A program made the translations under genes and the position numbers. A DNA stretch of 35,563 nt from an uncultured Bacillota bacterium (lineage in GTDB: Bacteria > Bacillota_I > Bacilli_A > Izemoplasmatales > Hujiaoplasmataceae): assembly GCA_937862575.1 (NCBI GenBank), contig CALMFM010000211.1:1-35563 (forward strand), in the 5' to 3' direction. How positions within the stretch are numbered: the stretch's first letter is position 1; every line of letters starts with the position of its first letter. This document shows positions 17,380 through 25,023 of this stretch, piece after piece. The notes beneath the pieces are model-generated. The model saw only the letters and a list, made by a program, of their open reading frames with translations, was not told where the DNA came from and searched no databases.

Positions 17380-18045
17380 TCAGAAAAACTTCGCTCTGGC
17401 TTGTTCCTTGGTTTCTTTGCTGGCGGTGAAAGGAATACGTGTAACATATCCGGCCTTTGAAGCAACGATCATCTTAGTCGGCCATGCAAAAATATCTTGG
17501 TTCCATTTTAGTACTGTGTCATTATAAACTTCTCTGGCTGCGGTAATCTCTCTTTGCAAGTAGCTATTCTGTTGCATAGCGTCAGCTAAAGATTGATGCG
17601 CTTTCAGATCAGGATAAGCCTCAAAAGCAACATTGATGCTTCTCATTGCTGAATCCAACTTGTTGGCTACCTCGCTACGAGTCTCCTCAGTAGGGTTAGC
17701 ACCGCCTCTGAAGGCAGCCACTGTCTTCATTACGTCTTTATCCAAGTCGATGGATTTTTGAACGATACCGACTACGTTCTGTAAAATCTGAACCCTTTGT
17801 TCGAGATAGTTGTCGATTTGCGAAGCGTTGTGTTGGATTTTTTGTTGCAACTGACGGAAGTATTTCTGTGCATTGATCTTCATGAACAAGAAAATCAATC
17901 CCGGAAGAATACCGAGAAGCCACAAAGCGACTTCGAACACGATGGAACCGGCCCCTGTCTTCGCCGGAAGCTGTTTCTCTATTACGTTGATGTCACGCCC
18001 TTCTTTGTTGACTGGACCAGTCATTTCATCTAATTCGTTTGCCAT
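17380..18045 (-). CDS. lemA: LemA family membrane protein
   Basis: 221 residues. A short N-terminal tail is followed by one membrane helix (about 34-56), then long helices forming the LemA bundle. Family marks seen are the LQQKIQ start of the bundle, NVAFEAYPDLKAHQSL and YNDTVLKWNQDIFAWPTKM near the end. LemA proteins are anchored in the membrane with a helical soluble domain; their biochemical role is not established. It is the second gene of an operon, 47 bases after the 600-residue membrane protein, and starts after GGGAGGT. The pairing with a large membrane protein is common for LemA and suggests joint function. Confidence 0.92.
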   Translation of the reverse strand: MANELDEMTGPVNKEGRDINVIEKQLPAKTGAGSIVFEVALWLLGILPGLIFLFMKINAQKYFRQLQQKIQHNASQIDNYLEQRVQILQNVVGIVQKSIDLDKDVMKTVAAFRGGANPTEETRSEVANKLDSAMRSINVAFEAYPDLKAHQSLADAMQQNSYLQREITAAREVYNDTVLKWNQDIFAWPTKMIVASKAGYVTRIPFTASKETKEQARAKFF

Positions 18046-18092
18046 GTTATTACCTCCCTTTATTAGGCATTTAAATTAAAAATATTCATGTA

Positions 18093-19895
18093 TTACTTAA
18101 TCGTATAAACGAAGAAAGTACCTAGATTATACATATCGTTGGCCGATATTTTTCTGTTCTTTAAATCTTCAACCATTTGTTTGAATTTCTCGGCTGGAGT
18201 TAATTCTTTGGCTTCAGTTACGATATTGACTTCCATAACAGTGTTCTTTTCAACTGGGATGTATTCCACCCAGTTGACAGGTACTTGATGGTTTCTGCCA
18301 TCGCCACCGAAGACCCAAATGATGTCGGTTCTGTTCACTGTCTGATAGCCATATGCTGTAACTTGGATTGTATCACAGTTCTTATCGCTTTTAACTACGG
18401 TGGTCTTCAGGATATTCTCTGTTTGCGATAACGGATGTTTGAATTCGTTCGCATTCATCTTATTGGCTACTTTTTCATGTTCATAGAAGCTTACATAACT
18501 ATTATACAAGTCTTTGTATATATATTCATGAGGTTTTTGTTGCTGATATAATGGAATTGCGAAGATTGGAGCGAATGCGAAGTAGACTGACTTGAAATAC
18601 TCATCATTGTAGCCGATGAAGTCTCTTTTCATCGCTTCATAATCATATCCGGTAAATGAACCCGGCTCTCGTTCCATGTTGATTCTTGCCAAATGTTCAG
18701 GGTAAATATAATTTATCATATTACGTTTGACGAAGTCGAAGTCATCTCCATAGGCTATTTCTTTGTCTTTCATCAAATCAAGCATTTGTTTTTGTGCCAA
18801 AGGTGTGAATAACAAGCGGAATTGAACTTCGTTATTACGGTTTTTAGCTCCCCAGAGAACTTCAAACTCTGAGTTTGCCATTACTGTGTAGTTGGCTCCG
18901 TTCATTGTACTTTTTTCCGAGGCTCTGTTCAATTTCTTGATATCCTTATTGACTACACGGTCAATTTTCTTTTGGTCCATTAATTCAGCGTCGGAGTCTT
19001 GTCTTGAGAAGAATAGGTCAGGAGCCGCTTCATTTCCATAAATAAGGTATGTTGAATTACTGTAGTATGGACAAGGTTTTGTTACAGTAGCTGTTAAAGT
19101 TTGTGAATGGTATTCGGTATACGTTTTTCCGTTGATTGTGGTTGTGGTCGTCCATGTAATCACTATGGAACCGGAATATGTTTTGGTTCCCAACTGGTGG
19201 ATCAAGTCTTTGCAGAAGAAGAAAGGATTTCCATACATATCGCCAGATTGGACGAATAATGTCGAACGGTTTTTGTCTAGATTTGGCTGGTAACCGAATT
19301 TGTTGATTAGGTAATCCAATCTACGACTGTCAAACATCTTGTCCAAGATGATTTGAGGTAGTGTTTTCTTGAACAGTTCAATATGCATGCCTCTTTTGAA
19401 CAAGGCGTTCAAAGGAGCCATTTGTTGGGTTGCCTTGGTCTTGAGTTCACTTATTTTTCTATCCAATTCTGCCTTGGCTTGTTTTAATTTTTTTGTCTTT
19501 GGCACTATGCTTTGAGTGATTATGACAATAAATAATATGATCAAAACACCGGAACCAATTGCAATATACAAATAAGGAGTCATAAGTGAGAATTCGACAA
19601 TTTGATAGATGCTATATCCTATTCCTGCTAAACCAACTATTATTAAGAAAATTAAAAAACCCTGTGTTGATTGCAATTTCCTAATTTGCTTTGCTTCTTC
19701 ATTGCTTTCGGCTTGCAATTTTTTAATCTGTTTGACGGTTTCTTGGTTCTCAGGGATATTTATCTTGGACTCATCGACCATTTTATCAAAGTACTCAGAT
19801 GCATTCTGGTGATGTTTTTCCTTAAAAACATCCTTGTAAGAAACTAGAGGATCATATATATAAGTGCTATCGTTGTTCAATTCATTGGTTACCAT
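18093..19895 (-). CDS. 600-residue membrane protein partner of LemA
   Basis: I do not recognise a named family with certainty; by position and shape it resembles the large membrane proteins encoded beside lemA (DUF3137-like in other bacteria). From the ATG at 19895, residues 1-77 are acidic/helical, with two hydrophobic segments at about 78-100 and 107-130, then a Lys-rich coiled coil (131-160) and a large soluble domain of 440 residues with a Thr run near the ITWTTTTTINGKTY segment. The open frame extends back to 20120, but ACCTCC (GGAGGT on the coding strand) at 19902-19907 is placed for 19895, and the upstream part is the structured leader. Transcribed with lemA from the promoter at 20157-20185. 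Confidence 0.82.
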   Translation of the reverse strand: MVTNELNNDSTYIYDPLVSYKDVFKEKHHQNASEYFDKMVDESKINIPENQETVKQIKKLQAESNEEAKQIRKLQSTQGFLIFLIIVGLAGIGYSIYQIVEFSLMTPYLYIAIGSGVLIILFIVIITQSIVPKTKKLKQAKAELDRKISELKTKATQQMAPLNALFKRGMHIELFKKTLPQIILDKMFDSRRLDYLINKFGYQPNLDKNRSTLFVQSGDMYGNPFFFCKDLIHQLGTKTYSGSIVITWTTTTTINGKTYTEYHSQTLTATVTKPCPYYSNSTYLIYGNEAAPDLFFSRQDSDAELMDQKKIDRVVNKDIKKLNRASEKSTMNGANYTVMANSEFEVLWGAKNRNNEVQFRLLFTPLAQKQMLDLMKDKEIAYGDDFDFVKRNMINYIYPEHLARINMEREPGSFTGYDYEAMKRDFIGYNDEYFKSVYFAFAPIFAIPLYQQQKPHEYIYKDLYNSYVSFYEHEKVANKMNANEFKHPLSQTENILKTTVVKSDKNCDTIQVTAYGYQTVNRTDIIWVFGGDGRNHQVPVNWVEYIPVEKNTVMEVNIVTEAKELTPAEKFKQMVEDLKNRKISANDMYNLGTFFVYTIK

Positions 19896-20150
19896 TTTTA
19901 CACCTCCAAAATAAAAACAACTCATCAATAAAATGTACCAAGTAATCACAGCTGCACATCCTGTATGTACGGATGTATGTCGATTATTTGAGATGCATGT
20001 CGATGAGTTGACTATGTCCGTTGGACTTGCTTCTGGGTGTTTCTTCATAATAATCTTATGAAGTTTTGAAAAACATGATTTACCCGATTGGGTCAAAATA
20101 ATGACTGTGTCACTGTGCATGAAATCAAATTTGACTATGAAATCAATACA
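19896..20150 (-). promoter_or_regulatory. Long leader of the LemA operon able to fold
   Basis: About 250 bases lie between the predicted transcription start and the first gene. Several pairings are visible: CTTCATAA/TTATGAAG (20043-20063, loop of 5), GTCC/GGAC (20016-20026), ACCC/GGGT, ACATCC/GGATGT (19956-19976) and a 9-bp closing stem CAACTCATC/GATGAGTTG (19918-19926 with 20002-20010). On the RNA the right arm of that stem is followed directly by UUUUUAUUUU and then the ribosome site, so it could act as an attenuator. I match it to no known riboswitch class. Confidence 0.4.
19973..20004. repeat. Direct repeat in the LemA leader
   Basis: ATGTATGTCGAT (19973-19984) recurs as ATGCATGTCGAT (19993-20004), 11 of 12 bases identical, 20 bases apart. 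Confidence 0.5.
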
Positions 20151-20156
20151 ATTATT

Positions 20157-20185
20157 ATTATAAATGCATATGACCTAAAATACAA
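20157..20185 (-). promoter_or_regulatory. Promoter of the LemA operon with MarR-like half-site
   Basis: On the minus strand TTGTAT (20180-20185), 17 bases, then a perfect TATAAT (20157-20162). Inside the spacer lies TTAGGTCATA (20169-20178), identical over ten bases to the left half plus spacer of the palindrome at the marR promoter. Confidence 0.55.
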
Positions 20186-20514
20186 TAATCATTATGATAA
20201 TAATATAAATAATCGATAGTTAAAGTGATGGATTTATGTCAAATTAAGTTGCCTAGATGTCGAAAATATTTCTAAAGGAACAGATTATTGTTTCCCGATT
20301 ATTTCTAGTATTTTTACACGCAGTAAAATCTCGATTTCAATTGTAAAACTAGGTTAAACAATGGATTAATTTTTAGAGAATACCGTGATATGATATTTAG
20401 ATATTTTAGTGTATGAATAATTGAATAACGCTAATAAGGCTTGATTTGATTATTTTGCCTTATTAAATTATCGATTAAAAAATGATTTTTGATCTGATTT
20501 TTTTCGATATAAAG
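20186..20514. other. Gene-free stretch with one inverted repeat
   Basis: No gene is supported. The only structure is a 9-bp inverted repeat TAATAAGGC (20432-20440) and GCCTTATTA (20457-20465) with a 16-base loop and no adjoining U run. It could be the end of an unseen small RNA or a relic. Confidence 0.35.
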
Positions 20515-20543
20515 TTTTGATTCAAAAGACATTATGCTATAAT
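20515..20543 (+). promoter_or_regulatory. Promoter of the DUF1801-GNAT pair
   Basis: TGC directly before a perfect TATAAT (20538-20543) makes an extended -10; TTTTGA at 20515-20520 is a weak -35 at 17 bases. Confidence 0.65.
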
Positions 20544-20587
20544 ATGCATATGCAAGAGTCTACGAAACTCAATTTAAGGAGTCAAAA

Positions 20588-20932
20588 ATGGGTGTTATCA
20601 AAGATTATATCAAATCTCAAGATTCTTCCGATCAACAAACCTGTCTAAAACTTCATCACTTGATTCTAAAAGAGGTTCCTCAAGCTATTGAAGCAATCAA
20701 GTACGGCATGCCAACATATGTATATCATGAAAACATGATTCATTTCGCAGTGTTTAAAAACCATCTTGGTTTGTATCCAACACCAAACGCCATTAAAGCT
20801 TTTGAACCACGACTAAAAGAATATAAATACTCAAAAGGCGCCATACAATTTCCTAAAGACTCGGTTCCTTTTGAACTGGTCAGAGAAATAGTGCTGTATA
20901 GAAAAAAAGAAATCGAGAAGAAACACCAGTGA
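20588..20932 (+). CDS. DUF1801 protein (YdhG-like)
   Basis: 114 residues with the whole DUF1801 signature: an early helix pair, EAIKYGMPTYVYHENMIHFA, then FKNHLGLYPTPNAIKAF and YSKGAIQFP. The family is small, cytoplasmic and proposed, without firm proof, to resemble iron chaperones of the frataxin fold. Its stop overlaps the GTG start of the following acetyltransferase, so the two are coupled. AAGGAG precedes the ATG. Confidence 0.85.
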   Translation: MGVIKDYIKSQDSSDQQTCLKLHHLILKEVPQAIEAIKYGMPTYVYHENMIHFAVFKNHLGLYPTPNAIKAFEPRLKEYKYSKGAIQFPKDSVPFELVREIVLYRKKEIEKKHQ

Positions 20933-21378
20933 TTGAGTATATCAGGATTGATAAGAATCAAATCCAGAGAATCAAACCTTTATGGTCCAATCTAATAAAT
21001 TATCTATACGATAAATCGAAAAATTTCAAGAACGAATTCCAAAACAAGGTTTTTGAGAATCGGTTTGAATCTTTTCTTAATAACAAAGAAGAAGATTGTT
21101 TGATTGTCGTAGTTGTGGATACTGATAGAGAGACAGATATTGGCTATATAGCAGCTCATATTTTCGAAGATTCAGGTGAGATTGATTCGTTGTATGTGAA
21201 TGAAGAAATACAATCAAAAGGCATAGGCAAAACATTAATGGATAAGGCTTTAGATTTCTTCTCTAGCAAAGGAATCAAAAACCAGTTTCTGTACGTGTCG
21301 GAAGGAAATGAAGAAGTGATTAATTTTTATGTGAAATTCGGATTCGTAATTAGAAAATATTATCTGGTACGTAAATAA
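20929..21378 (+). CDS. GNAT family acetyltransferase
   Basis: 149 residues with a GNAT core: IGYIAAHIFE strand, EIDSLYVNEEIQSKGIGKTLM (acetyl-CoA loop QSKGIG at 95-100), then NFYVKFGFV near the end. It would acetylate an amine of an unknown substrate. It starts with GTG inside the stop of the DUF1801 gene (GTGA overlap). The overlap plus GAGAAG upstream support this start over a later ATG. Closed by the hairpin at 21395. Confidence 0.88.
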   Translation: MIEYIRIDKNQIQRIKPLWSNLINYLYDKSKNFKNEFQNKVFENRFESFLNNKEEDCLIVVVVDTDRETDIGYIAAHIFEDSGEIDSLYVNEEIQSKGIGKTLMDKALDFFSSKGIKNQFLYVSEGNEEVINFYVKFGFVIRKYYLVRK

Positions 21379-21394
21379 CAATCTTTTTGCGAGG

Positions 21395-21427
21395 AGTCCA
21401 TCGCAATGGACTTTGTATTTTTCTTCC
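21395..21427 (+). terminator. Terminator after the GNAT gene
   Basis: AGTCCAT pairs with ATGGACT around CGCA (7 bp), followed by TTGTATTTTTC. Confidence 0.8.
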
Positions 21428-21487
21428 TTGCTACAAATTATGAAATATGTATGTGATAATTTTTTATAAAAAAGGAGACTATAAATA

Positions 21488-21811
21488 ATGAGAAAATTAA
21501 CCATGATAAGAAAGAAAACCTTCGTTGCCTCGTTAATGAGCGCATACCTTTTTGTAGAAGTCCAGGGTCAAGGAGAAATGGAACTTAGAGGAGTTCAATG
21601 TGCACAGGTGGCCACTATAAAGAATGGCCAAAGTGCAACTGTTTCTATACCTGAAACTGCAGTGAGGATATTTATCGTTTTTGACAAAATTATGCCAAAA
21701 ACATTTAATACTGTGTACGATTTAGGAACCGGAGCTGAAGATGTCACTCTGTATACAAAAGCCAAATACAATCCATTTAAAGGTAATCCGTTTGTAATCA
21801 CAGAAAACTAG
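21488..21811 (+). CDS. Unknown 107-residue protein
   Basis: I recognise no family. The N-terminus is basic (MRKLTMIRKK) followed by a weakly hydrophobic stretch TFVASLMSAYLFVEV; it is too polar to be a clear signal peptide. The rest looks beta-rich (ATVSIPETAVRIFIVFDKI, EDVTLYTKAKY). AGGAG stands ten bases upstream of the ATG. It is followed after 35 bases by a membrane-anchored protein with which it probably forms an operon. TGT-GATAAT near 21452-21460 is a weak promoter candidate. Confidence 0.65.
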   Translation: MRKLTMIRKKTFVASLMSAYLFVEVQGQGEMELRGVQCAQVATIKNGQSATVSIPETAVRIFIVFDKIMPKTFNTVYDLGTGAEDVTLYTKAKYNPFKGNPFVITEN

Positions 21812-21846
21812 TTAAATTGACATCCAAATTGATTGGAGATAAAGAA

Positions 21847-22647
21847 ATGATCTTAATTATTGGCCCAACTTTTATAGTGGGTTTAACTTTAGTTGTAATT
21901 TTTGGCAGCGTTGCAGCGGTAATAGTAGCCATTTCTGTAATGAACAGAAATCGCAAGCTCTATGAGCAAGCGCCTGAAAAGCACGCTAGAGGAGAAGTAA
22001 CCAAACTAATTACCAGAGAAAGATATTCTAATATATCAGGATTAAATACTGATCCGGAATTAGAAAAATGGCATTATCGCAAAGGTAATTATCTTGTTCA
22101 AGTTTTACGCGATGATGGAATATTCATGCTGTTTTCTTGTGGGGAAAAACCTTATAAGAAACTAATTGTAGGATATTATGGTCAGTTCACTTATAAAGCC
22201 AATATTCTTCTTGATTTTCGTCGAAATAAAAGTCACGAACTAGAAAGACAAAGAATGAAGGAAGACAAGCCATATTTCTTCAAAAATAGAGAAACAAAAG
22301 GAAAAACTGTAGGATTTGAAGTTGAAGCTCCTTCATTTCAAATAAAAATACTTCATGACAGCATGATTCAATGTGATTTGGATGAAGTCTTAGAGTATGC
22401 AAAACACATGTTTGAAAATACTGCAGAAAACAATTTCGGTCTTAAAGATGGCGAGAGATACATACAATTTTTCAATAATGGGAAAGATGAAGTTGTCTGG
22501 CTTGATATACCAGCCAAAGAGAAACTTGGTATTTATCAAGGCAAGATAGACCGTGTAGAAGATTTGTTTGAAATCATAGAGGCTTTTTTTGAAGAGAAAA
22601 ACATCTTGGATTTGATTGATACAGAATTCATGGATTTAAACAAATAA
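21847..22647 (+). CDS. Unknown membrane-anchored protein
   Basis: 266 residues from the ATG at 21847, chosen for GGAG at 21835-21838; a TTG at 21817 would add ten residues. An N-terminal membrane helix (about residues 4-32) ends with MNRNRK, so the 230-residue soluble domain should be cytoplasmic. That domain mixes strands and helices (YLVQVLRDDGIFMLFSCG, VWLDIPAKEKLGIYQ) and ends in a helical FEIIEAFFEEKN segment. No catalytic motif or named family. Second gene of a two-gene unit. Confidence 0.7.
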   Translation: MILIIGPTFIVGLTLVVIFGSVAAVIVAISVMNRNRKLYEQAPEKHARGEVTKLITRERYSNISGLNTDPELEKWHYRKGNYLVQVLRDDGIFMLFSCGEKPYKKLIVGYYGQFTYKANILLDFRRNKSHELERQRMKEDKPYFFKNRETKGKTVGFEVEAPSFQIKILHDSMIQCDLDEVLEYAKHMFENTAENNFGLKDGERYIQFFNNGKDEVVWLDIPAKEKLGIYQGKIDRVEDLFEIIEAFFEEKNILDLIDTEFMDLNK

Positions 22648-22652
22648 AACAA

Positions 22653-22685
22653 GAGCAACCCCAATTTGGGATTGCTCATTTTTTT
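22653..22685. terminator. Bidirectional terminator before the amylase gene end
   Basis: GAGCAA pairs with TTGCTC and CCCA with TGGG, with one mismatch, then seven T. On the minus strand the tail reads TTGTTTTATTT, serving the convergent amylase gene. Confidence 0.85.
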
Positions 22686-24183
22686 ATATTCTTTTGTAAG
22701 CTGTATAACTTTTCAATACCTTTGTCAAAGGTTTGACCACTATAAAAGATTTCGGTTCGAGAGTTATATTCAGAAATCCGGCTACGAAATGTGTATCCAC
22801 AGGATTTCCAAGCAAGTACTCAAATTTTGTATAACTCATCAGGTCGGAGTCTGGCATCAAAATTGTATCAGAAACCACTTTATCAGTAGGATTTATCAAG
22901 ACAATCACAGTATCGTTCACTCTATCTGTTTTTCGTTCAAAACCAATTAATTTGTCCGACAAGATTGGAATATAATCGCCAACTTTTAGCGCTCTTTCAT
23001 TCTTATGCATATTCACCAGTTTTTTAGTCCAAACCAGTTCAGGATTGCTTTCGCTTAGCATATCCCAACGCATCGGCGCTCTATTCATCGGATCGTTTGC
23101 GCCGTCCATACCAAGTTCTGTTCCATAATAGAGGTTTGGTGATCCAGGTAATGTGAATTGAAGAACTTGAGCCAACTTTCTATCGTTTTGCTCTTTAAAC
23201 AGATTCTTTAATCTCGGAACATCATGATTATCCAATAGATTCCATGACTTCAAGATTGATTCAATACCGGCCGATTCGATAACATTATTGAAGAAAAGAT
23301 TGGCTTGATTTGGAGAAATATCGCCCTTCAATACTCTGATAATAATTTCTCTAAAAGTAAAATTCATGACGCCATCAATGGATTTTAACCATTTCTGAGG
23401 GTAATTCCAGATTTCACCGATAATAACCGAGCCCGGTTTTTCTTCATGCGCGGAATCTGTTATACCTTTCAAATACTCATAACCGATATCGAAAGCAACA
23501 TCTAATCTCCATCCGTCAATACCATTTCTCAAGTATGATTTTATTACAGAATCATTACCTTTATAGATGTATTCTTGAACCTCTGGGTTTTCCAAATTCA
23601 ATTCAGGTAAACTTCTGACATCTGCCCAAAGTCTTACACCTTCAGGGTACTTGTCATTGAAGTCAAACCATTTGTGTTTAGGATTCTTTGAGTCCTTTGC
23701 ATTTTGGAAAAGATCAGAATTAATTCCAACATGATTAAATACTCCATCAAGAATCAGTTTCCTTCCTGATTGATGCAAGGTATCAGTAAGTCTCTTAAGT
23801 TCCTCTTTTGTTCCGTATTCTGGCGAAATTTCCATATAATCACTGGCATCATATTTATGGTTGGAAAGCGACTTTACTATTGGGTTGAGATATAGAACGT
23901 CAACACCCAATGATTTTATATAATCAAGTCTAGAATAGAGACTATTGAGATCGCCTCCCCAATACTCTAACTCATGAGTATGATATCTGGTATTAGGGTC
24001 ATATTGTCCGGGTTTTGGAGTCTCCGACCAATTTTTAAGCACCTTTGGATAATCATATTGATGTCTTTTTGATTCAATATTTATAGCTGGCGCAAAACGG
24101 TCAACTATCACTTGATAGACAATTGCTCCGTTACGCCAATCTTTTTCTCTTTCAAGATATGTTTGCTTCTTGTTTTCTGACAT
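22684..24183 (-). CDS. Cytoplasmic GH13 alpha-amylase family enzyme
   Basis: 499 residues forming a GH13 barrel that hydrolyses alpha-glucans or maltooligosaccharides. Region I DGVFNHVG ends at His151, nucleophile Asp228 lies in GWRLDVAF, acid/base Glu257 in IIGEIW, and Asp321 in LLDNHD. WGGDLNSLYSRLDYIKSLGVD and HKYDASDYMEI place it near the neopullulanase, maltogenic amylase and cyclomaltodextrinase group, but it lacks their N-terminal CBM34 domain and starts right at the barrel. No signal peptide, so it works on imported or stored glucans. The start at 24183 is preceded by GAGGTGA; seven more residues are open upstream. A TTACTT/17/TATAAT promoter lies just upstream. Confidence 0.9.
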   Translation of the reverse strand: MSENKKQTYLEREKDWRNGAIVYQVIVDRFAPAINIESKRHQYDYPKVLKNWSETPKPGQYDPNTRYHTHELEYWGGDLNSLYSRLDYIKSLGVDVLYLNPIVKSLSNHKYDASDYMEISPEYGTKEELKRLTDTLHQSGRKLILDGVFNHVGINSDLFQNAKDSKNPKHKWFDFNDKYPEGVRLWADVRSLPELNLENPEVQEYIYKGNDSVIKSYLRNGIDGWRLDVAFDIGYEYLKGITDSAHEEKPGSVIIGEIWNYPQKWLKSIDGVMNFTFREIIIRVLKGDISPNQANLFFNNVIESAGIESILKSWNLLDNHDVPRLKNLFKEQNDRKLAQVLQFTLPGSPNLYYGTELGMDGANDPMNRAPMRWDMLSESNPELVWTKKLVNMHKNERALKVGDYIPILSDKLIGFERKTDRVNDTVIVLINPTDKVVSDTILMPDSDLMSYTKFEYLLGNPVDTHFVAGFLNITLEPKSFIVVKPLTKVLKSYTAYKRI

Positions 24184-24208
24184 GAAAATCACCTCATATT
24201 TCAATATT

Positions 24209-24237
24209 ATTATACTACTTTAAGAAGTTTTAAGTAA
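24209..24237 (-). promoter_or_regulatory. Promoter of the amylase gene
   Basis: Minus strand TTACTT (24232-24237), 17 bases, TATAAT (24209-24214), about 30 bases before the start codon. Confidence 0.6.
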
Positions 24238-24249
24238 AAGGAAATGCTA

Positions 24250-24263
24250 TGGAAACGGTTGAA
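24250..24263 (+). promoter_or_regulatory. Imperfect cre-like site between amylase and cyclophilin
   Basis: TGGAAACGGTTGAA resembles the CcpA site consensus TGWAARCGNTWNCW with about two mismatches. It lies just upstream of the amylase -35 box and next to the cyclophilin -10. Confidence 0.3.
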
Positions 24264-24265
24264 TA

Positions 24266-24274
24266 TGTTATAAT
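24266..24274 (+). promoter_or_regulatory. Extended -10 promoter of the cyclophilin gene
   Basis: TGT directly before a perfect TATAAT (24269-24274), about 33 bases before the start. Confidence 0.65.
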
Positions 24275-24306
24275 ATTCACAGAATGTAAATATTGGAGGT
24301 ATAGAT

Positions 24307-24825
24307 ATGAATAACCCAGTTGTAACTATAGAAATGAAGAGCGGCAACAAGATTGTAGTGGAATTGTATCCGGATATTGCAGAGAACACAGTCAATAATT
24401 TCATCAGTCTTGTTCAAAAAGGATTTTATAACGGAACAATCTTTCACCGAGTCATTGAGAATTTCATGATTCAAGGTGGAGACCCAAATGGTACCGGTAT
24501 GGGTGGACCAGGATATACAATTCCCGGAGAATTCAGCAAGAACGGATTCAAGAATGATCTTATGCACAAACGCGGAGTAATCTCAATGGCGAGATCCCAA
24601 CATCCTGATTCAGCTGGTTCTCAATTCTTTATAATGCACATGGATTCATCGCATTTGGACGGGTCATACGCAGCTTTCGGAAAAGTTGTATCCGGAATGG
24701 AAGAAGTTGACCGTATAGCGACAGTTAAGAAGAATTTCAGAGATAAACCGCTTCAAGATGAAGTAATGGAGACTTTAAAGGTAGAACTAAACAGCCATGT
24801 ATTCAAAGAACCGAAGAAATATTAA
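24307..24825 (+). CDS. Cyclophilin-type peptidyl-prolyl isomerase
   Basis: 172 residues covering a full cyclophilin domain: FHRVIENFMIQGGDP (catalytic Arg48), GSQFFIM (105-110) and LDGSYAAFGKV. The position before LDG, where human cyclophilin A has the cyclosporin-binding Trp, is His116 here, as in many bacterial forms with low drug affinity. No signal peptide, so it folds proteins in the cytoplasm. GGAGGT precedes the start. Single gene, divergent from the amylase gene and convergent with the micro-membrane genes. Confidence 0.93.
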   Translation: MNNPVVTIEMKSGNKIVVELYPDIAENTVNNFISLVQKGFYNGTIFHRVIENFMIQGGDPNGTGMGGPGYTIPGEFSKNGFKNDLMHKRGVISMARSQHPDSAGSQFFIMHMDSSHLDGSYAAFGKVVSGMEEVDRIATVKKNFRDKPLQDEVMETLKVELNSHVFKEPKKY

Positions 24826-24834
24826 TTAAAAGAA

Positions 24835-24869
24835 AAGGATAATGATTCAATCACTATCCTTCTTTTTTT
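24835..24869. terminator. Terminator of the cyclophilin gene, overlapping a coding end
   Basis: AAGGATA pairs with TATCCTT and TGAT with ATCA around TCA, followed by seven T. Its right arm is also the last codons of the minus-strand 58-residue gene, whose stop codon lies in the loop. Confidence 0.85.
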
Positions 24870-25023
24870 GTAATAAATAGGAAAAACTATATTTAGGATC
24901 GACTTCAACCATAACAATGAAAGTAAGCATACCGATGCCACCTTGACCTTGACCGGTAACATATCCTAATAGAACTTGTAGAGCCATTGCGACGATGGCA
25001 TATATTATGAACCGAAACTTCAT
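24847..25023 (-). CDS. 58-residue micro-membrane protein, paralogue of its upstream neighbour
   Basis: A short gene, MKFRFIIYAIVAMALQVLLG at the start, then a Gly/Gln-rich turn (TGQGQGGIGM), a second hydrophobic segment ending in MVEVDPKYSFSYLL and a Lys-rich tail. It is plainly related to the neighbouring 68-residue protein in order and in motifs (IxYAI, LxGYxTGxGQG, VxDPxxSFxYL). Two membrane helices form a hairpin with a charged tail. The ATG follows the neighbour's TAA without a gap, with AAAGGAAG as ribosome site. The 3' end runs into the terminator hairpin of the convergent cyclophilin gene. Function unknown. Confidence 0.8.
   Translation of the reverse strand: MKFRFIIYAIVAMALQVLLGYVTGQGQGGIGMLTFIVMVEVDPKYSFSYLLQKKKDSD

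Noticed and set aside
19896-20120. 75-codon N-terminal extension of the LemA partner
   Set aside because: GGAGGT points to 19895, and the extension coincides with the pairing segments of the leader.
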